11,024 bases of DNA from Deltaproteobacteria bacterium (GTDB taxonomy: Bacteria; Desulfobacterota; Syntrophia; Syntrophales; Smithellaceae). The stretch covers positions 1 to 11,024 of the forward strand of contig DSAV01000198.1 of the NCBI GenBank assembly GCA_011046295.1, read 5' to 3'. How positions within the stretch are numbered: position 1 is the first letter of the stretch; each line of letters begins with the position of its first letter. The notes beneath the pieces are model-generated. The model searched no databases, had not been told where the DNA came from, and saw nothing but the letters and a program-made list of their open reading frames with translations. Below, piece by piece: positions 5,344-11,024 of the stretch. A program made the position numbers and the translations under genes.

Positions 5344-7854
5344 TTAAAGTTTTCTTTCTACCTTTTCGGTTATATAAGCTTCGATAATGTCGCCCAGATG
5401 CAAATCGTTGAAGCCGTCGATGCCGATGCCGCATTCGAAACCCGCCAGCACTTCCCGGGCGTCGTCTTTGAATCTCTTCAAGGATGACATTTTCCCGTCG
5501 AAGACGATGACGCTGTCACGCACCAGTTTGACACCGGCATTGCGCGTTATTTTTCCATCAGTGACGTGGCAGCCCGCGATTGTGCCGATTTTGGATACTT
5601 TGAATAATTCGCGAATTTCCGCCCGTCCCTGCACGGTTTCTTTGTATTCAGGTTCCAAGAGCCCTTCCATTGCGTCTCGTATATCCGAAATAACGTTGTA
5701 AATAATATTATAAAGTTTGATATCCACTTTTTCCTGTTCGGCTATCTCCATCACTTTCGCGTCGGGGCGGACGTTGAATCCGATAATAATAGCGTTGGAC
5801 GCGGAAGCCAGCATAACATCTGTTTCGCTGATGGCGCCTGCTGAACTGTGAATTATTTTCAGTCTGATGTCGTCGGTGGAGAGCTTGTTTAAGGCATCGG
5901 CAATGGCTTCAATCGATCCGCGGACATCCGCTTTGATGATAACGTTGAAATCTTTCACGCCTTCCTTTATTTTCTGATAGAGTTGTTCCAGGGTGATTTT
6001 GGAAGAGGCGGATAGTTCTTTTTCTCTTGTTTTCCTTGTCCAATATTCGGCGATGTTTCGCGCTTTCTTTTCATCGTCAACTCCGAAGAACTCGGCGCCA
6101 ATCTGCGGTACACTGGAAAAACCGATGACTTCCACGGGCATGGAAGGACCAACTTTCTTGACGCGCCGGCCCTGATCATTAATCATCGCCCGCACGCGAC
6201 CGTACTCGGTTTTGGAAACGAAGGAATCATTTTCTTTGAGCGTGCCTTCCCGGATTAAAACCGTTGCTACCGGGCCGCGTCCTCGGTCCAGTTTGGATTC
6301 AATGATAATGCCCTGGGCGGGAATGTCCGGATCGGCTTTCAACTCCATGACATCGGCCTGCAGCAGAATCATTTCCAGGAGTTCCTCGATTCCCTGTTTC
6401 TTTTTGGCGGATACCTCGCAAAAAATTGTGTCGCCGCCCCATTTTTCGGATATCAGGGCGTGTTCGGAAAGCGCTTGCTTGATTTTGTCCGGGTCGGCTC
6501 CGGGCTTGTCAATTTTGTTGACCGCCACGATAATGGGTACTCCCGCGATTTTGGAATGATTGATGGCTTCTATCGTTTGCTCCATCACTCCGTCATCCGC
6601 TGCGACAACCAGAACTACAATATCCGTAACGCGCGAGCCTCTTGCCCGCATGGCGGTAAACGCTTCATGCCCGGGCGTGTCGAGGAAAACAATATCGCGG
6701 TTGTTAATGTTTACATGATAAGCGCCTATCGCCTGTGTGATTCCGCCGGCTTCGCCGTCAATCACGTTGGATTGTCTGATCGCGTCCAGTAGAGAAGTCT
6801 TGCCGTGATCGACATGTCCCATGATCGTAACCACCGGGGCGCGTGGCATGAGATTTTCGGGAGACGCCGCAACTTTCAAGACAGATTCATCAAACTCAAC
6901 CTCTGTTTTTTCCACCTGAAACTGAAATTCACTGGCGATCAGAGAGGCGATATCGTGATCGATAGATTGGTTGATGGTGGCCATGACACCCATGGCAATT
7001 AATTTATTGATGACCTCACTTGCTTTTACGCCCATTCTTTTTGCCAGGTCGCTTACGGAAATTGTTTCTCCGATTTTCAGGCGCCTTTTAATCGCTTTGG
7101 GCGTGGTTATTTCTGTTTTTTTCATCTTGACGGGTGCAGATTTTTTATTATCCCGCCATTTGCTAAATACTACTTCTCTTTCTTCGTCTTGTTTCCTCAG
7201 TTTCTTTTCGCTTTTCTTTTCCAATACTTTGCGTCGAGGAATTACCTTTTCCTCTTCAATAAACACTTCCACAGTGCCCTTGCCTTTTTTTCTGGGCTTT
7301 TCAATTTCTTTTTTCACAGGCTTTTCCGGCGGCGCGACAATTATCTTTTCGGCAGGTTTTACGAAAGCTTTCGCCGGCGTTTCCTTTGCCGTCTTGGGCC
7401 TGGTAATTTTTTGTTCATCCGTGGCGGGAGTTTTGGCTAAAATGTCTGCCGGTCGCTTAGGCAGCGGTTTTTCTTCTTCTATTTTTTTCGTTTTCTTTTC
7501 GGATGTCACGTCAGGGGCGGATTCGGCAGGCGGATGCCCGGGTGCTGCTTTTTTCTCTACAGTTTCCGGTGCTGCTTCCTTTGGTTCAGCTGAATCTTCC
7601 GCTTCTTCGGGCGGCAGTGGCGGTTCCTCCTTGCGCACGGCGCGGCGGCGGATAACCGTTGATTTTATCCTTTTTTCGACAATCTGGCGGGAACCGCCGG
7701 CAAGCACAGCTTCCTTTATCCTCTCTACGTCGTCCTGCTCCAAAGTGCTGGAATGGGATTTGACGGTAATTCCCATTTTTTCCATGCGCTCAATGAGGTC
7801 TTTGCTCTCCAGGCTCAGTTCCTTGGCTAATTCATGAACTCTCTTTTTCGCCAT
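5344..7854 (-). CDS. infB: Translation initiation factor IF-2
   Basis: IF-2 is the GTPase that recruits initiator tRNA to the 30S subunit and promotes 50S joining. The 836-residue protein is full length. It has an IF2_N module at ~1-52, a long Lys/Glu/Pro/Ala-rich linker (~60-255), a second IF2_N module (~258-312), then the G domain: G1 GHVDHGKT (346-353), switch I GGITQAIGA (370-378), G3 DTPGH (392-396), G4 NKID (446-449) and G5 SAK (482-484). Domain II (~512-600), domain III (~615-725) and domain IV (~735-836) with the initiator-tRNA-binding barrel follow, ending HLGDIIEAYITEKVERKL. The ATG at 7854 has GGGAG 9 bases upstream, overlapping the nusA stop by one base, and lies 13 bases after nusA. 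No ylxR or L7Ae-like gene separates the two. The low-complexity linker is ordinary for this group. No clear internal start for a short isoform was seen. Confidence 0.98.
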   Translation of the reverse strand: MAKKRVHELAKELSLESKDLIERMEKMGITVKSHSSTLEQDDVERIKEAVLAGGSRQIVEKRIKSTVIRRRAVRKEEPPLPPEEAEDSAEPKEAAPETVEKKAAPGHPPAESAPDVTSEKKTKKIEEEKPLPKRPADILAKTPATDEQKITRPKTAKETPAKAFVKPAEKIIVAPPEKPVKKEIEKPRKKGKGTVEVFIEEEKVIPRRKVLEKKSEKKLRKQDEEREVVFSKWRDNKKSAPVKMKKTEITTPKAIKRRLKIGETISVSDLAKRMGVKASEVINKLIAMGVMATINQSIDHDIASLIASEFQFQVEKTEVEFDESVLKVAASPENLMPRAPVVTIMGHVDHGKTSLLDAIRQSNVIDGEAGGITQAIGAYHVNINNRDIVFLDTPGHEAFTAMRARGSRVTDIVVLVVAADDGVMEQTIEAINHSKIAGVPIIVAVNKIDKPGADPDKIKQALSEHALISEKWGGDTIFCEVSAKKKQGIEELLEMILLQADVMELKADPDIPAQGIIIESKLDRGRGPVATVLIREGTLKENDSFVSKTEYGRVRAMINDQGRRVKKVGPSMPVEVIGFSSVPQIGAEFFGVDDEKKARNIAEYWTRKTREKELSASSKITLEQLYQKIKEGVKDFNVIIKADVRGSIEAIADALNKLSTDDIRLKIIHSSAGAISETDVMLASASNAIIIGFNVRPDAKVMEIAEQEKVDIKLYNIIYNVISDIRDAMEGLLEPEYKETVQGRAEIRELFKVSKIGTIAGCHVTDGKITRNAGVKLVRDSVIVFDGKMSSLKRFKDDAREVLAGFECGIGIDGFNDLHLGDIIEAYITEKVERKL

Positions 7855-7867
7855 GCGTAAAAACTCC

Positions 7868-9151
7868 CTAAATTAAACATTGTTTTGCAAATCCGGTTTT
7901 TTTGTCTGCCGCCGCACTGTCCAAAATCTTACCTGCTTCTTCTATCAGGTGCAAAGCTGTTTTCTCGCCGACCCCCGGAATTAAAGACAGTAATTCCGGC
8001 TCTGCTACCGCAATCATGGCAAGGCTTTTGATTCCATTATCCATGAGCTTTTGCGCCATCGAAGGGCCCACGCCGGGCAGCTTTGTTAAATCTGTTTGCC
8101 CTTCTGCTACTTCCTGTGTGACCATTGTTTCGCTTTTCGCGTCAATTTTCCAGCCGGTCAGTTTTACCGCCAGGCGGACATTTTGCCCGTTTTTCCCTAT
8201 GGCCAAAGAAAGCTGATCGTCCGGAACAATAACCGTCATCGTACGGTTTTCATCGTCAACTAAGATGCGGTTCACTTTCGCCGGCGACAATGCGCTGCTT
8301 ACATATTTTGCCGCGTCGTTGGTATAGGGAATAATATCTATTTTTTCCCCGCGCAACTCTTGCACGACGCTTTGCACGCGCGAGCCTCTCATGCCCACGC
8401 AGGCGCCGACCGGATCGATATCCTTGTCCCTGGCCTGGACGGCAATTTTACCACGTCTGCCCGGTTCTCTCGCGACGCTGACAATATCAATAAGTCCTTC
8501 GGATATTTCCGGCACTTCCAGTTCAAACAGGGTTTTTAAAAACGAGGGATGCGTGCGCGATAGTATTATCTGCGAACCTTTGGTGTTTTTCTTTACATCA
8601 ATGATGTAGGAGCGGATTCGTTCTCCCCGTTTGTAGGTTTCGCGGTGAATCTGCTCCGACGGCGGAACAACTCCTTCCGCGCGCCCCAGGTTGACAACGA
8701 TGCTGCCTCCTTCAAAACGCTGGACGAAACCGGTTAAGATTTCGCCTTTGCGGTCTTTGTATTCTTCAAAAATATTATCCCGTTCCGCGTCTTTAACGCG
8801 CTGAATAATTATCTGTTTAGCCATCTGCACGGCGATGCGGCCGAAGGAACTTGTGTCAATCTTCATCCCCAGGCTGTCTCCCGGTTCCGCGCCTTCGTCG
8901 AGATTTTTTCTTGCTTCTTCCTTGGAAATTTGCGTTTCCGGATCGAGTACTTTATCCACAACCGTCTTGAACTGAAAAACTTCGATTTCGCCCGCCTCGT
9001 CGTTGTAATGGGCTTCGATATCAACATTTTGTCCGAGCTTTTTGCGTGCTGCCGTGAGCATTGCCGCTTCCAGTGCCTCGGTGATGGTTTCTTTTTCAAT
9101 ACCTCTATCCTTACCCATCTGTTCTATCAGACGTTTAAGTTCTGGCAACAT
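7868..9151 (-). CDS. nusA: Transcription termination/antitermination factor NusA
   Basis: NusA binds RNA polymerase near the RNA exit channel and modulates pausing, intrinsic termination and antitermination. The 427-residue product has the RNAP-binding N-terminal domain (~1-125), an S1 domain (~135-200; GEILTGFVQRFEGGSIVVNLG), and tandem KH domains (~230-345) with GMRGSRV and GKNGQNV motifs. The C-terminus (~355-410) holds a helix-hairpin-helix pair, LPGVGPSMAQKL and IPGVGEKTALHL. The two acidic C-terminal repeats of gamma-proteobacterial NusA (~495 residues) are absent, which is normal outside that group. The ATG at 9151 has GGGAGG 9 bases upstream. It follows rimP by 42 bases. The intrinsic terminator ahead of rimP could give NusA a route to control its own operon; this is inference. 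Confidence 0.98.
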   Translation of the reverse strand: MLPELKRLIEQMGKDRGIEKETITEALEAAMLTAARKKLGQNVDIEAHYNDEAGEIEVFQFKTVVDKVLDPETQISKEEARKNLDEGAEPGDSLGMKIDTSSFGRIAVQMAKQIIIQRVKDAERDNIFEEYKDRKGEILTGFVQRFEGGSIVVNLGRAEGVVPPSEQIHRETYKRGERIRSYIIDVKKNTKGSQIILSRTHPSFLKTLFELEVPEISEGLIDIVSVAREPGRRGKIAVQARDKDIDPVGACVGMRGSRVQSVVQELRGEKIDIIPYTNDAAKYVSSALSPAKVNRILVDDENRTMTVIVPDDQLSLAIGKNGQNVRLAVKLTGWKIDAKSETMVTQEVAEGQTDLTKLPGVGPSMAQKLMDNGIKSLAMIAVAEPELLSLIPGVGEKTALHLIEEAGKILDSAAADKKTGFAKQCLI

Positions 9152-9193
9152 TTACAAATTCCTCCCTTATCTTTCGGGCAATGCCGCGTCTCA

Positions 9194-9697
9194 TTATTGT
9201 CGACAGACATTGATTCCTTGTTTTATGTCATTTTTTTCGGCAAGATTTGCCTTGGTTATTTCTTTTCGGGGAATCCGGTAAGTTTTCCCGGCAACCTCCA
9301 TTAAGGCGAATTTTTCACCATTTTCTTCAACATAGTCCAGAAGGACGCCGCGAAAATTTTTCAAGCCGTCAATTTTTACGCCAGCTTTGATGTTCACAGC
9401 GCAATTTTTATATTTTAAAAAATCCGTGTCGCGCGATATCGGCCGGTCAATGCCCGGAGAAGAAACTTCCAGCGTGTACGGGCTGTCGATTAAATCATTG
9501 ACATCGAAGATATCTCCCAACTGGTTGCTTATGTTTGTACAGTCATCCAGCGTCACGCCGCCTTCCTTATCCAGATAGAGTCTGATTATCCAGCGGGTGT
9601 GCAGTCTGACACACTCGACATGAATCAGCTCCATCCCTTCCGAGGCGACTACGGGTTCGGCAAACTGCCGGATTTTCTCCTTTAAATCAAAATCCAT
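9194..9697 (-). CDS. rimP: Ribosome maturation factor RimP
   Basis: RimP assists early 30S assembly, acting with S12/S19 and the central pseudoknot region. The 167-residue product, counted from ATG at 9697, has the N-terminal alpha/beta domain (~1-80; EPVVASEGMELIHVEC and DDCTNISNQLGDIFD) with the hallmark YTLEVSSPGIDRPI (~73-86), and a C-terminal SH3-like domain (~90-160; FRGVLLDYVEENGEKFAL). The frame stays open upstream to a TTG at 9748, but those codons run through the intrinsic terminator, so ATG 9697 is preferred. No real Shine-Dalgarno precedes it; the space is taken by the terminator's T-run. The gene ends in tandem stops TAA-TGA. It opens the protein-coding operon, as in E. coli and Bacillus. 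Confidence 0.93.
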   Translation of the reverse strand: MDFDLKEKIRQFAEPVVASEGMELIHVECVRLHTRWIIRLYLDKEGGVTLDDCTNISNQLGDIFDVNDLIDSPYTLEVSSPGIDRPISRDTDFLKYKNCAVNIKAGVKIDGLKNFRGVLLDYVEENGEKFALMEVAGKTYRIPRKEITKANLAEKNDIKQGINVCRQ

Positions 9698-9705
9698 AAA
9701 AGACC

Positions 9706-9735
9706 AGAAAATAAAAAAGTGGGCAGGTGCCCACT
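9706..9735 (-). terminator. Intrinsic terminator between tRNA-Gly and rimP (possible attenuator)
   Basis: On the minus strand AGTGGGC-ACCT-GCCCACT forms a 7-bp, GC-rich stem followed by TTTTTATTTT. The stem ends only 20 bases before the rimP ATG, too close for a separate promoter to lie between. Either tRNA transcripts end here and only read-through supplies the operon, or a promoter in 9736-9836 also has to pass it. Both make it a conditional terminator. In E. coli terminators also lie between metY and rimP, and NusA affects expression of its own operon. Confidence 0.8.
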
Positions 9736-9737
9736 CA

Positions 9738-9776
9738 TCAATACACAATCATCGATGGCTTACTGATACGTACCAT
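9738..9776 (-). other. Possible 12-codon leader ORF before the terminator
   Basis: The minus strand reads ATG...TGA giving MVRISKPSMIVY, stopping 2 bases before the stem of the terminator at 9718-9735. GGAAG lies 4 bases before the ATG, closer than ideal. The position resembles translation-linked attenuators, but the peptide is not enriched in any one amino acid and the ORF is short enough to be chance. Confidence 0.2.
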
Positions 9777-9836
9777 AGTACTTCCAGCAATGCAAGCGGA
9801 AAGTAAGGGAAGGCGCGGCGTACTGATAAACAAAAA

Positions 9837-9911
9837 TGGAGCGGGCGATGGGGCTCGAACCCACGACGTCCAGCTTGGGAAGCTGACATTCTACCGCTGA
9901 ATTACGCCCGC
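9837..9911 (-). tRNA. glyU: tRNA-Gly (anticodon CCC), CCA encoded
   Basis: The cloverleaf is complete: acceptor GCGGGCG/CGCCCGC (perfect 7 bp), TA, D arm ATTC-AGCGGTA-GAAT, anticodon arm TCAGC-TTCCCAA-GCTGG (one T-G wobble), 5-base variable loop, T arm GTGGG-TTCGAGC-CCCAT, discriminator T73 and an encoded CCA at 9837-9839. The anticodon CCC (9877-9879) reads GGG glycine codons; U73 and the body closely resemble E. coli tRNA-Gly(CCC), glyU. It lies upstream of rimP, the slot held by the initiator tRNA metY in E. coli. No integrase or attachment-site duplication is seen next to it. Confidence 0.96.
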
Positions 9912-9924
9912 TCTGTGAGGAGAA

Positions 9925-9952
9925 ATCTTATTCAAGCGCTTCTGTTTGTCAA
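9925..9952 (-). promoter_or_regulatory. Sigma70-type promoter of the tRNA-Gly gene
   Basis: The minus strand has a consensus -35 TTGACA (9947-9952), a 16-base spacer and a -10 TAAGAT (9925-9930, 4 of 6 matches). The predicted start is around 9918, some 7 bases before the mature tRNA 5' end. This is the best promoter visible in the window and may also feed rimP onward if the terminator at 9706-9735 is bypassed. Confidence 0.7.
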
Positions 9953-9995
9953 GGTGTTTTTGCCTGGCCGGCAAGGGAGAGTTAAATATCTCTGC

Positions 9996-11024
9996 TTATC
10001 CTTTTGACGATACACAGATTTCCAATATCCGATCCACGTTAAAGCGGCGATTTTCCTTACGTGTCAGGCAATAGGCGTCCATTCCGACAAATGGATGTCC
10101 GCTGTATTCCATTTCTCCGACAAACAGCGGACGGATTGTGCGTCGCGATTTTTCATCCTTTGCTTTCAAATAAAGAATTTCCAGATTTTTCTTTTCTTTA
10201 ATCGCTTCATGAATAATCCGCAATTTATCATCGTGAGACCATTTTTGCTCTGATTTATCGTATTGCGTGCGTGTAATAAATTTTACGATATGCCAGTCCA
10301 TCAGAATATGGCTTTTCTTCAGCGGCTGCTTCAGAACTATTCCCGCAAGCGATGTGCAGCGGGAAAGCGCCACATACATCTGTCCGTGGGCGAAAGTGCC
10401 GCGTCCCACATCAATAATAACATTTTCGAAGGTTTTTCCCTGACTTTTGTGAATCGTGACCGCAAAAGCCAATCGCACCGGATATTGGGTGAACGACCCG
10501 ACATCTTCGGAACGAAGCTCATCATTTTTTAAAAAGAAACGGTAGATTTTCCAGGTATAGGGGCTGATTTCCACCGCTTCGCCGTTATCCAGTTTGGCGG
10601 CAATTATCTCTTCGCCTTCGTCATCTTTTTTGAATCCCGTTATTTTGCCGATGGTGCCGTTAATCCAGCGGCCATAGGTATCGTTATTCAAAAGCATTAT
10701 CTGTGCGCCCTTTTTAAGATTTAATTCCAGGGCTGTGGGCAAATATTCTTTATCGAATTCGCCATCGATTATACCTCGCGCTTTCCATATTTTACCGGGA
10801 AGCTTAGCCAGTTGTTCCTCGTTAATGCTATCAGCCAAGTCATTAGTGCTGGTCAAAGAAAGATAAAAAGCGCCGGAGGGGGCGGTAAACTGAGCGTCAT
10901 GGCGCTTGTTTAACAGCGCCAAATCATCATCAGTTACTGTGCGGTTACGGATAGCGTTGAGCAGGCGGATAAATTCGTTATCCTTCTGGCGATAAACTTT
11001 TTCCAGTTCAATAAATTCCATATC
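9996..11024 (-). CDS. Pif1-like superfamily 1 helicase with C-terminal WYL domain (3' part; N-terminus off right edge)
   Basis: This is the C-terminal 342 residues of an SF1B helicase that unwinds DNA 5'-to-3'; Walker A and B would lie outside the window. Visible parts: LEKVYRQKDNEFIRLLNAIR (7-26 of the fragment) after motif III; GAQIMLLNNDTYGRWINGTIGKI (106-128), the Pif1/RecD-like 2B region; motif V AFAVTIHKSQGKTFENV (186-202); and motif VI MYVALSRCTS (216-225). Residues ~267-337 form a WYL domain: IIHEAIKEKKNLEILYL, RRTIRPLFVG, and FVGMDAYCLTRKENRRFNVDRI with the R-x-F-x-x-D-R-I ending. Pif1-WYL fusions are known, for example in Thermotoga elfii, where WYL binds single-stranded DNA. The frame is open to the window edge, so the internal Met near 11021 is not the start. 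It ends at TAA 9996, 44 bases upstream of the tRNA promoter, and appears to be a separate transcription unit. Confidence 0.88.
   Translation of the reverse strand, partial: DMEFIELEKVYRQKDNEFIRLLNAIRNRTVTDDDLALLNKRHDAQFTAPSGAFYLSLTSTNDLADSINEEQLAKLPGKIWKARGIIDGEFDKEYLPTALELNLKKGAQIMLLNNDTYGRWINGTIGKITGFKKDDEGEEIIAAKLDNGEAVEISPYTWKIYRFFLKNDELRSEDVGSFTQYPVRLAFAVTIHKSQGKTFENVIIDVGRGTFAHGQMYVALSRCTSLAGIVLKQPLKKSHILMDWHIVKFITRTQYDKSEQKWSHDDKLRIIHEAIKEKKNLEILYLKAKDEKSRRTIRPLFVGEMEYSGHPFVGMDAYCLTRKENRRFNVDRILEICVSSKG

Noticed and set aside
6971..7837. Long plus-strand open frame (288 codons) opposite the infB N-terminal region
   Set aside because: It is antisense to a clear IF-2 reading and its Ser/Phe-rich composition is what the complement of Lys/Glu-rich codons gives; no ribosome binding site or family resemblance.
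9698..9748. rimP start at TTG 9748
   Set aside because: It would translate through the intrinsic terminator and adds residues not seen in RimP; ATG 9697 gives the usual N-terminus.
9757..9806. Possible promoter in the rimP leader (TTGCTG, 16-base gap, TATCAG)
   Set aside because: Both boxes are weak matches and several alternatives are equally poor; not strong enough to call without start-site data.
9960..9974. Inverted repeat TTGCC-TGGCC-GGCAA after the helicase stop as a terminator
   Set aside because: The stem is short (5 bp) and the minus strand continues with AAACACC rather than a T-run, so it does not look like an intrinsic terminator.
1..11024. CRISPR array, toxin-antitoxin, phage or defence cluster
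   Set aside because: No regularly spaced repeats and no such genes; apart from the left-edge insertion sequence and the helicase the content is conserved housekeeping.

Overview
The window is a nearly complete bacterial transcription, translation and RNA-turnover operon, read entirely from the minus strand (right to left). Gene order in the direction of transcription is: 3' part of a Pif1-type helicase (off the right edge), tRNA-Gly(CCC), rimP, nusA, infB, a DUF503/YlxP gene, rbfA, an nrnA-type DHH phosphoesterase, truB, rpsO, pnp, and finally the first codons of what looks like an IS30-family transposase running off the left edge. The coding genes are tightly packed, with two overlapping pairs and one 3-base gap, and most starts have a good Shine-Dalgarno sequence.

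The nusA-infB-ylxP-rbfA-nrnA-truB-rpsO-pnp order, moderate GC by eye, a long IF-2 with a Lys/Glu/Pro-rich N-terminal linker, and a short (427-residue) NusA fit a Gram-negative of the old Deltaproteobacteria (Desulfobacterota, perhaps Syntrophales-like). This placement is inference from gene content; no marker was compared to a database.

Region by region. 1-145: the left edge of a probable insertion sequence and the pnp-IS junction. 146-5308: pnp, rpsO, truB, nrnA, rbfA and ylxP, covering RNA decay, ribosomal protein S15, tRNA pseudouridylation, nano-RNA/pAp hydrolysis and 30S maturation. 5344-9697: infB, nusA and rimP, covering initiation, transcription elongation/termination and 30S assembly. 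9698-9836: a 139-base leader holding an intrinsic terminator directly before rimP. 9837-9952: tRNA-Gly with encoded CCA and a clear sigma70-type promoter. 9996-11024: C-terminal part of a Pif1-like helicase ending in a WYL domain. No gene-free stretch exceeds 300 bases.

Functionally the operon couples transcription (NusA) to ribosome assembly (RimP, RbfA, S15), initiation (IF-2), tRNA modification (TruB) and RNA degradation to mononucleotides (PNPase plus NrnA). The tRNA-terminator-rimP layout recalls the metY-rimP-nusA-infB operon of E. coli, with a glycine tRNA in place of the initiator tRNA. I see no previously undescribed defence or mobile system. The points most worth checking are the terminator/leader before rimP, the helicase-WYL fusion, and the insertion sequence abutting pnp.
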